A model generated the notes under the pieces. It saw only the letters and a list, made by a program, of their open reading frames with translations. It did no database searches and was not told the DNA's origin. This document shows, piece after piece, positions 7,224-14,034 of a stretch of 15,595 nucleotides of DNA. Source of the stretch: M3007 sp039804245 (GTDB lineage: Bacteria; Bacteroidota; Bacteroidia; Chitinophagales; Saprospiraceae); the NCBI GenBank assembly GCA_039804245.1, contig JBDLWO010000070.1:1-15595 (forward strand), given 5' to 3'. Each line of letters starts with the position of its first letter. The first letter of the stretch is position 1. Position numbers and translations under genes: made by a program.

Positions 7224-8384
7224 TCAGAATTTGATTTTCACAAAACGTGGTCTGTAAATATATGCATCCTTCTGAATATCGTTCCAGAAATCGAGTGTGA
7301 TCGTATTGTAGCTGACCAGCAACTCACCGGGTTTGGACAAATTTGGGTGTGCTTTGGCATTATAACAAAACAATCCCTGATCCATTTCAGGAGTTTTCCA
7401 GATTTCACGAATGGGTCCGAACGGTCCCACAGGGCTGTTTCCGATTCGCATACCTACCTTGTCGGAAAGTCCCATGACCTGAAAAACCAGGGCGAAACGG
7501 CCATCGGGTAGCGGCGTGACGCTCAGTTCGTTGGAAACCGCGTTGCAGATTGGCCTGGACTCGTTCATATCTGATACCCATTTAGTGCCATTCCAGAACC
7601 TCCACTGTGTAAAGTCCTCAATATTGCGGGGTTTTACACGGGCAGCAATCAAATTTTTATCCTTCCCTGCGCACGCATACACATAGACGTATCCGTCGGG
7701 ATCGGGCGCACCGGCACCACGGGTGTTGACCAGAATACCAGCGCCGAAATTACCCTCTCCTGTGGCTTCAGTATTGATATGAAATGGCGTTTTCAGCTGC
7801 CTGTATCCCTCAAACGGAGGGTACTGCCTGTCTTCAGGAACGGCGATAAGCGATACTCCGGGTTCTTTGAAATCAAAAACGCCACTGCCTGTGACCTCGA
7901 TGTGATAGGCAAAAATATACAGTGTGTTGTTTTTTTCCCGGTTGACAAAACCATCACCCAGCCAGAAGTGCTCTTTTTTTCCGGAAGTTTGCTCCGGAAC
8001 AAAAAACGTGGCCGGAGAACCATCGGGTGCTTTATTGTAGTGGAATTGTATGCTGTCCGGATGCGCCGAATTTCCCTTAACGATAGCAACAGTGTTATTG
8101 ACCATTCGGTTTCCGGGCTTTGGTTTTCCGTTTTCGACCTCCCCGATATAAGTATCGCTGAACAGCAGCAGTGTCTCGCGATTTCCTTCGTTACCCGGCC
8201 TGTCAACCCCGCTCAGCGGAATGGAAAAAATACCATCGGCGCCAAACCAGCCCGACTGACGATAAAACAGGTTTGTCCACTCGGGTGCCGGCTCTACGGT
8301 AATTACCGGCTCTTTCAGGGAAAGTTGTTTCGGGGAGCAGGCGCTTGCCAGCAAAATGAACGCGACGAACAGGTAGTATTTCAT
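7224..8384 (-). CDS. DUF4185/DUF5005-like lipoprotein, paralogue A
   Basis: A 386-residue exported protein with a lipoprotein-type signal ending LLASAC (Cys16). After a short linker the fold begins with SGWFGADGIFSIPL (44-57) and LLLFSDTYIG (72-81). It closes with YNAKAHP and GELLVSYNT near 341-360 and a terminal YRPRFVKIKF. These patterns match the DUF4185/DUF5005-type propeller proteins, which share the scheme GW-GD-YS-PL then FGD-FIG. Some DUF4185 members are endo-D-arabinanases (family GH183); activity here is not shown. Asp50 and Asp77 are the matching acidic positions. It is a clear paralogue of the next upstream gene: its ATG lies 2 nt after that gene's stop, so the two are almost certainly cotranslated. 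The spacing to the thioredoxin-fold gene is 52 nt. Confidence 0.75.
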   Translation of the reverse strand: MKYYLFVAFILLASACSPKQLSLKEPVITVEPAPEWTNLFYRQSGWFGADGIFSIPLSGVDRPGNEGNRETLLLFSDTYIGEVENGKPKPGNRMVNNTVAIVKGNSAHPDSIQFHYNKAPDGSPATFFVPEQTSGKKEHFWLGDGFVNREKNNTLYIFAYHIEVTGSGVFDFKEPGVSLIAVPEDRQYPPFEGYRQLKTPFHINTEATGEGNFGAGILVNTRGAGAPDPDGYVYVYACAGKDKNLIAARVKPRNIEDFTQWRFWNGTKWVSDMNESRPICNAVSNELSVTPLPDGRFALVFQVMGLSDKVGMRIGNSPVGPFGPIREIWKTPEMDQGLFCYNAKAHPNLSKPGELLVSYNTITLDFWNDIQKDAYIYRPRFVKIKF

Positions 8385-8386
8385 GG

Positions 8387-9532
8387 TCAGTTCCAGCCTT
8401 TTATTCTGACAAAAAACGGTCGGTAAGTATCGGCATTCTGAAACAGATCGGAGAATGACGAACTGTTTACGTTATAGGAAACCAGCAATTCGCCATTGCC
8501 GGAGAACTGCGGATGTGCGAAGGCATTATAGGTAAACAGATTGCCCTGATGGGATTGCGGGGTACAATATACCGTACGCTTGTTCTTGAAAGCACCGACA
8601 GGGCTGTCGGCATCGTAGAGATAGATTTCTCCACCGAGAATGTGGTGCTGCGTGAGCAGATAGAACTTCCCGTTGTCTTCAAACACAGCCAGCTGATCAG
8701 AAACGCTGGCGAATACCCGGGCGCTGGATGCTTCATCGGTTGTCCAGCCTGTTCCGTCAAAGTACTCCCACTGTCCGCTAAGATCGCGCCCGTGTACGCG
8801 TGCAACGTGCAGATACTTGGCGAATCCGACCTTCTCCGATCCATATATATAGGTGTAGTCACCGGAAGTCATTACCCCGGCGCCGTAATTGGTAGCGGGA
8901 TCCGTTTTTTTGCGTTCTATGGATACAAGTGACAGCTCAGGGAGGTGGAAGGTGGCTACGTCCAGACTGGCGTAGGCAAAATCCCAGGCGCCTGATCCGG
9001 TTGTTTTCATGCCAAACATGACAACCCGGAGCGTATCCCCGTCGGCTGTCCCGTGACCGGGCCAGTACCACCAGCCGGGGTCGGGAGGCCTGATGAATGC
9101 ATTTCCGTTCGTTGGCAGCGTGGTGAAATCATTGCCCTGCTGAATCATGGCTGCATTGCGAAAAAACGCACTGCCCGGTCGGCTGCGGTCGGGCCTCACG
9201 GTGCCGATGAAACTGTCGCCAAACAGCCACAGATTACGACCATCGGGTAACGGAATGGAGTAGGTGGCATCACCGCCCGTCCAGCCTGTATATCGCGTGA
9301 AAAGCTGATTGAAATCGGTAGCAAGAGAAACTGAAATCGGGTCTTTCCAGCAATTGGCAGGCGGAGGAACAACCACGGTGGTATCTTTCGTGGTATCGGG
9401 GTTGGTTTGCGTCGGGTCAACGGGATAAAAACTGCCCGAAGTGAAGTCTCTGGTCTCGTCTTCACAGGAAACAAGCACCAAACACGAAGAAATAAGTAAA
9501 AAAACTGTTGAAAGAGCAAATTTTTGCATCAT
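8387..9532 (-). CDS. DUF4185/DUF5005-like lipoprotein, paralogue B
   Basis: A 381-residue lipoprotein from the ATG-ATG start at 9532. Signal residues 1-22 end in lipobox LVSC (Cys23). A low-complexity Thr/Pro/Asp spacer (about 38-60) carries the catalytic-type domain away from the membrane. Hallmark blocks are TGWTGGDATYSIPLPDGR (82-99) and LWLFGDSFIG (101-110), with Asp88 and Asp106 aligned to Asp50 and Asp77 of paralogue A. The C-terminal YNAFAHP, GELLVSYNV and YRPFFVRIK also match A. It is the first gene of the five-gene operon. An alternative ATG at 9553 adds seven residues (MYEQSRK) and lies 4 nt after a -7-like TACCTTTA; either start keeps the same signal peptide. The fold family is recognised, the activity is not. 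A polysaccharide-acting surface or periplasmic protein is the best inference. Confidence 0.75.
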   Translation of the reverse strand: MMQKFALSTVFLLISSCLVLVSCEDETRDFTSGSFYPVDPTQTNPDTTKDTTVVVPPPANCWKDPISVSLATDFNQLFTRYTGWTGGDATYSIPLPDGRNLWLFGDSFIGTVRPDRSRPGSAFFRNAAMIQQGNDFTTLPTNGNAFIRPPDPGWWYWPGHGTADGDTLRVVMFGMKTTGSGAWDFAYASLDVATFHLPELSLVSIERKKTDPATNYGAGVMTSGDYTYIYGSEKVGFAKYLHVARVHGRDLSGQWEYFDGTGWTTDEASSARVFASVSDQLAVFEDNGKFYLLTQHHILGGEIYLYDADSPVGAFKNKRTVYCTPQSHQGNLFTYNAFAHPQFSGNGELLVSYNVNSSSFSDLFQNADTYRPFFVRIKGWN

Positions 9533-9557
9533 TTTCCGACTTTGTTCATACATAGTG

Positions 9558-9565
9558 TAAAGGTA
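9558..9565 (-). promoter_or_regulatory. Candidate -7-like box for the lipoprotein operon
   Basis: The minus strand reads TACCTTTA, one base off the TAnnTTTG consensus, 4 nt before the ATG at 9553 and 25 nt before the ATG at 9532. No -33 TTG is seen at normal spacing. It mirrors the box on the other strand at 9608-9615 within the 87-bp divergent region. Confidence 0.35.
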
Positions 9566-9607
9566 ATTTAGTTTTGCGTTCAGAATGAATTTCGTGCACA
9601 AAATTTA

Positions 9608-9615
9608 TACCTTTG
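9608..9615 (+). promoter_or_regulatory. Candidate -7 box for the mannonate dehydratase-like gene
   Basis: TACCTTTG fits the Bacteroidota TAnnTTTG -7 element exactly. It ends only 4 nt before the ATG at 9620, so transcription would begin at or next to the start codon. No clear -33 TTG lies 17-23 nt upstream. Confidence 0.45.
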
Positions 9616-9619
9616 AACA

Positions 9620-10696
9620 ATGATTCATCTGGGACTTGGTTTGTATAAAAGTTTGCTGAACGATCATAACTTTCGTTTTGCGCGTCAATGCGGGGCCACT
9701 CATATTGTGGTTCAGCTGGTTGATTATGTAAAGGGAGGCGACAACCCGACCCTGACACAAAACTACCTCGGTGGCTGGGGAGCCACCCATACAGAGGGTA
9801 AACTCTGGCAACTGGACGAACTGCTGGCCATCAAAAAACAGATGGAGTCGCACGGTCTCACCTGGGCAGCGATTGAAAACTTCGACCCCGCACACTGGTA
9901 CGATATCCTGCTCGATGGTCCCAAAAAACGCAGGCAGATGGATGACCTGAAATTCATGCTCAGGAATATCGGAAAGGCGGGTATCCCTGTCATGGGTTAC
10001 TATTTCAGTCTGGCCGGCGTATGGGGCTGGACGAGCGGTCCGGAGGGGCGCGGCGGGGCCATGTCGGTGGTTTTTGATGAATCGAAAATAGATCCGCAGA
10101 TGCCGATTCCCAACGGGATGGTCTGGAATATGACCTACGACGAGAGGGCCATCGCTGGTCATCAGCCTCCGGTTTCCCGTCATGAGATGTGGGACAGACT
10201 GCGCTGGTTTTTGGGTGAAATACTTCCTGTGGCGGAAGAATGCGGGGTAAAAATGGTAGCCCATCCGGATGATCCGCCATTACCCGAATTGCGCGGAACA
10301 GCCAGGTTGTTCCATTCTTTTGAAGAGTATGAGAAGTTGTTGTCAGTATCCGGCAGCCCTGCCAACGGATTTGAGTTTTGTATGGGTACACTGCAGGAAA
10401 TGAAAGAAGGCAATTTGTATGATTTGCTCGACCGGCACTCGGCAGCGGGCCATATAGGCTATATCCATTTCAGAAATGTAATCGGGAAAGTGCCCAGATA
10501 CCGCGAGGCCTTCGTTGATGAAGGAGATATTGACATGGTACGCGCCATGAATATCCTGAAAAAGAACCATTACGACGGGGTCATTATTCCCGATCATACG
10601 CCTGAAATGAGTTGCGGAGCGCCGTGGCATGCAGGCAAAGCGTTTGCACTCGGGTACATGCGCGGCATACTTCAAACAATAGAAAGAACACAATAA
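9620..10696 (+). CDS. uxuA: Mannonate dehydratase family protein
   Basis: A 358-residue TIM-barrel enzyme of the UxuA family, which dehydrates D-mannonate to 2-keto-3-deoxy-D-gluconate in hexuronate breakdown. No signal peptide is visible, so it is cytoplasmic. Metal- and substrate-site motifs of the family are present: HPDDPP at 215-220, Cys254 in FEFCMGT, His283 in IHFRN, the RYREAFVDEGDIDM block at 293-306, and the Asp325-His326 pair in IPDHTP. The protein is somewhat shorter than the roughly 390-residue E. coli UxuA and resembles the more divergent homologues widespread in Bacteroidota. The true substrate may therefore be another sugar acid. The ATG at 9620 begins LGLGLYK, as in the family, and sits 4 nt after a -7 box. 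Its stop overlaps the next gene's start in TAATG. Confidence 0.78.
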   Translation: MIHLGLGLYKSLLNDHNFRFARQCGATHIVVQLVDYVKGGDNPTLTQNYLGGWGATHTEGKLWQLDELLAIKKQMESHGLTWAAIENFDPAHWYDILLDGPKKRRQMDDLKFMLRNIGKAGIPVMGYYFSLAGVWGWTSGPEGRGGAMSVVFDESKIDPQMPIPNGMVWNMTYDERAIAGHQPPVSRHEMWDRLRWFLGEILPVAEECGVKMVAHPDDPPLPELRGTARLFHSFEEYEKLLSVSGSPANGFEFCMGTLQEMKEGNLYDLLDRHSAAGHIGYIHFRNVIGKVPRYREAFVDEGDIDMVRAMNILKKNHYDGVIIPDHTPEMSCGAPWHAGKAFALGYMRGILQTIERTQ

Positions 10697-11733
10697 TGAT
10701 GGAGCAAGTGACATTCCCTACTGGAAAATGTATCATTTCGGACGACTGGACCTACAGGGGCATGCAGGTGATCTGGCTGGAAAATGATTTCCTGCGAATA
10801 GGTATTCTGGCCGGAAGAGGCAGTGATATATTCGAGTTTCGATACAAACCGCTGGATGTTGACTACATGCTCCGGCTGCAAAAGGGTATTCTGAACCCCA
10901 ATTCCGATTTTTCGCAACAGCGGGGTACGAACAACCAGTTTGAAGACTACTATTACGGGGGCTGGCAGGAAATTCTGCCCAACAGTCCGGCCATCAACTA
11001 CCGGGGCGCCCATCTGGGTCAGCATGGTGAGGTTTCACTTACTCCCTGGAAATACGCCATTATGGAAAACGGGCCTGAGAAGGTTTCTGTAAAGCTTTGG
11101 ACCCGTCCGTTGCGCATGCCGCTGCTGATTGAGAAAACCCTCACACTGACAGCCGACAAGTCTGTACTCTACATAGATGAGCAAATAACCAACGAATCAG
11201 GTACAAGGCTCGACTTTGTATGGGGGCACCACATTGCCTTTGGATTGCCCTTCCTGCGCGAGGGTGCGCGCATACGTACGAACGCTATACACTTTTATGC
11301 AGAACCGCTCATGCCGGAAAACAGACGTTTCATGCCCGGCGTCGAGACTGCATTCCCGGAAGCGATCCATATTTCGGGAGCACCGGATGATGCAGGGCGA
11401 ATAGATCCGGAGAATGCCCCGCGGTACAGCGACCTGGCCTATTTGTCCGGTTTTGACGAAAAAGCGTGGTATTCAATAGTCAATGAAGAGAAGAAAGCCG
11501 GATTCACTGTTCGCTGGGACGGGAATATATTCAAACACGTTTGGTACTGGATGGAACGGTACGGCTCAAAGGATGCACCCTGGTGGGGAAACACCTATGC
11601 AATAGCGCTGGAACCCTGGACGAACAAATGGCGATCCAATCCGCATGAAGGAATAGAAGCCGGAGAATGGCTGAGTCTGGCTGGCGGAGAAACCATAAAA
11701 ACCGGACTAGAAGCGGAGGGATTCAGCCTGTAA
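10696..11733 (+). CDS. DUF4432/aldose 1-epimerase-like protein
   Basis: A 345-residue protein with the galactose-mutarotase-type beta-sandwich pattern and no signal peptide. Candidate active-site elements are GGWQE (88-92), GQHGEV (108-113), the His pair in WGHHIAFG (176-183, where mutarotases have their acid histidine) and Glu306 in IALEPWTN (where they have the base). The family is usually annotated DUF4432 or aldose 1-epimerase-like; some such proteins sit in sugar-utilisation clusters, but the substrate is undefined. An in-frame upstream extension to 10612 lies within the dehydratase gene and was rejected in favour of the ATG at 10696, whose first base is the last base of the upstream TAA. 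This TAATG overlap implies coupled translation and a shared pathway with the dehydratase. A convergent hairpin follows the gene. Confidence 0.75.
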   Translation: MMEQVTFPTGKCIISDDWTYRGMQVIWLENDFLRIGILAGRGSDIFEFRYKPLDVDYMLRLQKGILNPNSDFSQQRGTNNQFEDYYYGGWQEILPNSPAINYRGAHLGQHGEVSLTPWKYAIMENGPEKVSVKLWTRPLRMPLLIEKTLTLTADKSVLYIDEQITNESGTRLDFVWGHHIAFGLPFLREGARIRTNAIHFYAEPLMPENRRFMPGVETAFPEAIHISGAPDDAGRIDPENAPRYSDLAYLSGFDEKAWYSIVNEEKKAGFTVRWDGNIFKHVWYWMERYGSKDAPWWGNTYAIALEPWTNKWRSNPHEGIEAGEWLSLAGGETIKTGLEAEGFSL

Positions 11734-11834
11734 AACAATTATTTGTCCTCCGGAGCGGCCAATTCTTCCAAGGCAGGCAATCTGGAATGTATGATAAAGC
11801 GGTAACCGCAGATACATTACCCGTATTCGTGACG

Positions 11835-11870
11835 CAGCTTAAAGAGCGTAATCCTGGTCTTTTTAAACTG
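11835..11870. terminator. Probable bidirectional terminator hairpin
   Basis: Arms CAGCTTAAAGAG (11835-11846) and CTTTTTAAACTG (11859-11870) pair over 12 positions with one C-A mismatch and one G-U pair, around a 12-nt loop. It lies between the convergent DUF4432 gene (stop at 11733) and aguB (stop at 11876), the expected place for a terminator. It is AT-rich, so weaker than the pcm-doxX hairpin. The rest of 11734-11875 shows no gene. Confidence 0.5.
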
Positions 11871-11875
11871 TAATT

Positions 11876-12769
11876 TCAGACAAGATACCTTTCGGTGAGT
11901 CCTTCATACGCATCAATCCTTCTGTCGCGGAAGAAAGGCCAGATTCGTCTTACTGTTTCCGTGCGAGTCTTGTCAATTTCGATCACTACATTTTCCTCCC
12001 GGTCTGAAGATGCCAGGTACAGTATTTCTCCCTGTGGACCTGCGACAAAACTTTGCCCCCAGAATTGAATACCGTTGGTTACCCCGGTCCAGTCGGGTTC
12101 GTGCCCTACCCTGTTGACGGCAATTACCGGAAGTCCGTTGGCAATTGCATGTGCGCGCTGGATGGTGAACCAGGCGTCGTGCTGACGATTTTTCTCCTCG
12201 GCGGGATCAGTGCTCTCCCAGCCGATAGCCGTCGGATAGATGAGTAATTCTGCGCCGGCGAGGGCCATCAGGCGGGCTGCTTCGGGATACCACTGATCCC
12301 AGCAGACGAGCACGCCGAGTTTGCCTGCCGATGTTTGAATCGGCTGAAAACCGATGTCACCGGGAGTGAAGTAAAACTTTTCATAGTAAGCAGGATCGTC
12401 GGGTATGTGCATTTTCCGATATTTGCCGGCGATGGAGCCATCTTTTTCGAAGACAACAGCAGTATTATGGTATAAACCGGGCGCCCTTTTCTCGAAAAGT
12501 GACGATACCAGTACAACGCCGTGTTCTCGTGCTGCGGCAGAGAACACCTCCGTATCGGGCCCCGGAATTGGCTGGGCCCAGTCGAACATGGAAGTATCTT
12601 CTGCCTGACAGAAATAGGGGCCGCAATGCAGTTCCTGGAGCACTACGAGGTTTGCTCCATCAGCGGCGCATCGTGCAATCCCTTCGAGTGATTTGCGTAT
12701 ATTTTCGTTTCTGTTGGTGTTGCAGGATTGCTGTACCAGACCTGCCCGGACGATTTTGTCAGTCTTCAC
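11876..12769 (-). CDS. aguB: N-carbamoylputrescine amidase
   Basis: A 297-residue nitrilase-superfamily enzyme from the GTG start. It hydrolyses N-carbamoylputrescine to putrescine, CO2 and ammonia, the last step of the agmatine route to polyamines. The Glu-Lys-Cys triad is intact: Glu46 in LQELHCGPYF, Lys119 in YRKMHIPDD and Cys156 in VLVCWDQWYPE. The PYF-Q after the Glu block and the KFYFTPGD stretch are typical of AguB rather than other nitrilases. Start choice: an ATG at 12814 would add 15 residues, but that sequence is the antiphase reading of the lacI tail. The GTG at 12769 overlaps lacI by 11 nt and precedes the conserved KIVRAGLVQQ. There is no strong ribosome-binding site, so expression probably depends on coupling to lacI. 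The enzyme call is strong; the start is uncertain. Confidence 0.92.
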   Translation of the reverse strand: MKTDKIVRAGLVQQSCNTNRNENIRKSLEGIARCAADGANLVVLQELHCGPYFCQAEDTSMFDWAQPIPGPDTEVFSAAAREHGVVLVSSLFEKRAPGLYHNTAVVFEKDGSIAGKYRKMHIPDDPAYYEKFYFTPGDIGFQPIQTSAGKLGVLVCWDQWYPEAARLMALAGAELLIYPTAIGWESTDPAEEKNRQHDAWFTIQRAHAIANGLPVIAVNRVGHEPDWTGVTNGIQFWGQSFVAGPQGEILYLASSDREENVVIEIDKTRTETVRRIWPFFRDRRIDAYEGLTERYLV

Positions 12770-13787
12770 TTTGAATAATTCGCTTTGTTGATTCGAGTTC
12801 AACCAGTTCTGCATGAACCATTTGTTGCCTGGGTATCACTACGGATGAATCCGATTCTATCAGATCCAGCAGGCGGAGAGCTGCCTCCCTGCCGATTCCG
12901 GCGCCATCGTGGTGCAGATAGGATATTTCAGGATAATAACATTTTGGAATGAAACCATCGCTGATGCAAATAACGGAACATTCTCCGGGAATATCAATAC
13001 CCGATCTGAGAATGGCAGGATAAGCGCCCATGACAATTTCATCAGACATCATAAAAACAGCGTCGGGTACGATTTCGAGGGTCATCATCTCGCGTGCGCA
13101 GTCGTCAGCCTCCGCGGCATTACCGGCAAATCTGGCAAGTGATTCGTCGAAGAGCAGACCTGCCTCCGAAAGTGCCCGTCTGAACCCGCGGAGTCGTTGC
13201 TGTGTAATGAGCAAATGGGGGCTTCCGAAAAGTCCGCCGATTCTTTTGCAACCAGAATCAATCAGAAACCGGGCAGCCCTGCATGCCGCCTCTTCATCCT
13301 CCAGCATCACAGAATCGAAGGGCAGGTCGGGCAGTGATTTGTCAAATACCACCACCGGCATGTCCAGGTCAGACAGCAACGAAACTCCGTCGGCTGGCAA
13401 AGTGTGGCGTGTAAAGGAGATAAGTACTCCCGCCAATTGGTTTTCGTCACAGAATTTCAGATTCTGGGCCTCTCTGGCAGGTGATTCATTGGAAGGCAGC
13501 ATGACAAGCTGGTATCCACGCGGTTCCAGCACTTCTTCTATACCCCTGATGACCGATGGGTAGAAAAACATTGTAATTTCGGGGATTACCAGACCAACGA
13601 GTTGTCGCTGGCGCTGACGAAGCTGGACAGCCATCTGGTTGGGCGTATATTTCATTTCAAGCGCCACCCTTTTGATTTCCTCCCTGAGTGCCTGTCCTAT
13701 ATCAGGATGATCTTTCAGTGCCCGCGAAACGGTTGAGGGATTTACCCCCAGCCGGTTTGCCACATCTTTTATAGTGCTGCGTTTCAT
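12759..13787 (-). CDS. LacI-family transcriptional regulator
   Basis: A 342-residue repressor-type protein of standard LacI/GalR length. Residues 1-50 hold the helix-turn-helix (STIKDVANRLGVNPSTVSRALKDHPDI) followed by the hinge region (PNQMAVQLRQRQ). Residues about 60-335 are a periplasmic-binding-protein-like effector domain starting LVGLVIPEITMFFYP, with the VVVFDKSLP strand and the GFRRAL helix typical of the family. Effectors of this family are usually sugars or their derivatives, so its place between two agmatine-pathway genes is unusual. It overlaps aguB at its 3' end by 11 nt. A run of inverted CGCAA/TTGCG half-sites at 13919-13947 lies upstream of its promoter-like sequence and could be its own operator. 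Possible targets include its own operon and the nearby sugar-acid genes; none is shown. Confidence 0.9.
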   Translation of the reverse strand: MKRSTIKDVANRLGVNPSTVSRALKDHPDIGQALREEIKRVALEMKYTPNQMAVQLRQRQRQLVGLVIPEITMFFYPSVIRGIEEVLEPRGYQLVMLPSNESPAREAQNLKFCDENQLAGVLISFTRHTLPADGVSLLSDLDMPVVVFDKSLPDLPFDSVMLEDEEAACRAARFLIDSGCKRIGGLFGSPHLLITQQRLRGFRRALSEAGLLFDESLARFAGNAAEADDCAREMMTLEIVPDAVFMMSDEIVMGAYPAILRSGIDIPGECSVICISDGFIPKCYYPEISYLHHDGAGIGREAALRLLDLIESDSSVVIPRQQMVHAELVELESTKRIIQSED

Positions 13788-13885
13788 GCCCTGTTTCAGT
13801 TTTTTTAAAGATTACCGTTCATCAAGTCAAAATAAAACGCGCTTAAAAGAATGTCCGGCCCTTTGATATTTCAAAAATGAAAATG

Positions 13886-13917
13886 CAAAATTACCAACAA
13901 AAAAAGAAAGTTATCAA
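13886..13917 (-). promoter_or_regulatory. Candidate lacI promoter
   Basis: The minus strand has TAATTTTG (13893-13886), matching TAnnTTTG, and a TTG (13917-13915) 21 nt upstream, within the known 17-23 nt spacing. Transcription would start near 13880, leaving a leader of about 90 nt. The remainder of the 247-nt gap between aguA and lacI has no ORF of note. Confidence 0.45.
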
Positions 13918-13918
13918 C

Positions 13919-13947
13919 CGCAAACGATTGCGCAACGGATTGCGCAA
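13919..13947. promoter_or_regulatory. Cluster of CGCAA/TTGCG half-sites, candidate LacI-type operator
   Basis: Two overlapping near-palindromes, CGCAAACGATTGCG (13919-13932) and GCGCAACGGATTGCGC (13930-13945), continue into a further CGCAA at 13943-13947. In each, GCAA and TTGC arms are separated by four bases, close to the PurR/LacI-family layout of GCAAACG half-sites around a CG centre. GATTGCGCAA is also directly repeated with a 12-bp period (13926 and 13938). It abuts the -33 region of the putative lacI promoter. Confidence 0.5.
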
Positions 13948-14034
13948 AAAACGTGAAACGACTTCATACCTTTCATTAAAAAGGCTGAATAACTTTGAGC
14001 CGCGGAGTTAAAATGTTCTTTGACAGATCAGGAT

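Noticed and set aside
7779..8426. 215-codon plus-strand open frame
   Set aside because: Antisense to lipoprotein A, whose lipobox and family motifs show which strand is coding.
10635..10647. GCAAAGCGTTTGC, an operator-like near-palindrome
   Set aside because: It lies inside the dehydratase coding region, has an odd 3-bp centre unlike the 13919-13947 sites, and is explained by the encoded residues.
11667..11873. 68-codon plus-strand open frame after DUF4432
   Set aside because: It overlaps the DUF4432 3' end in another frame, runs through the probable terminator hairpin and has no recognisable features.
13990..13997. Plus-strand TAACTTTG -7-like box
   Set aside because: There is no -33 TTG at the right spacing and no plus-strand gene follows; downstream is antisense to aguA.
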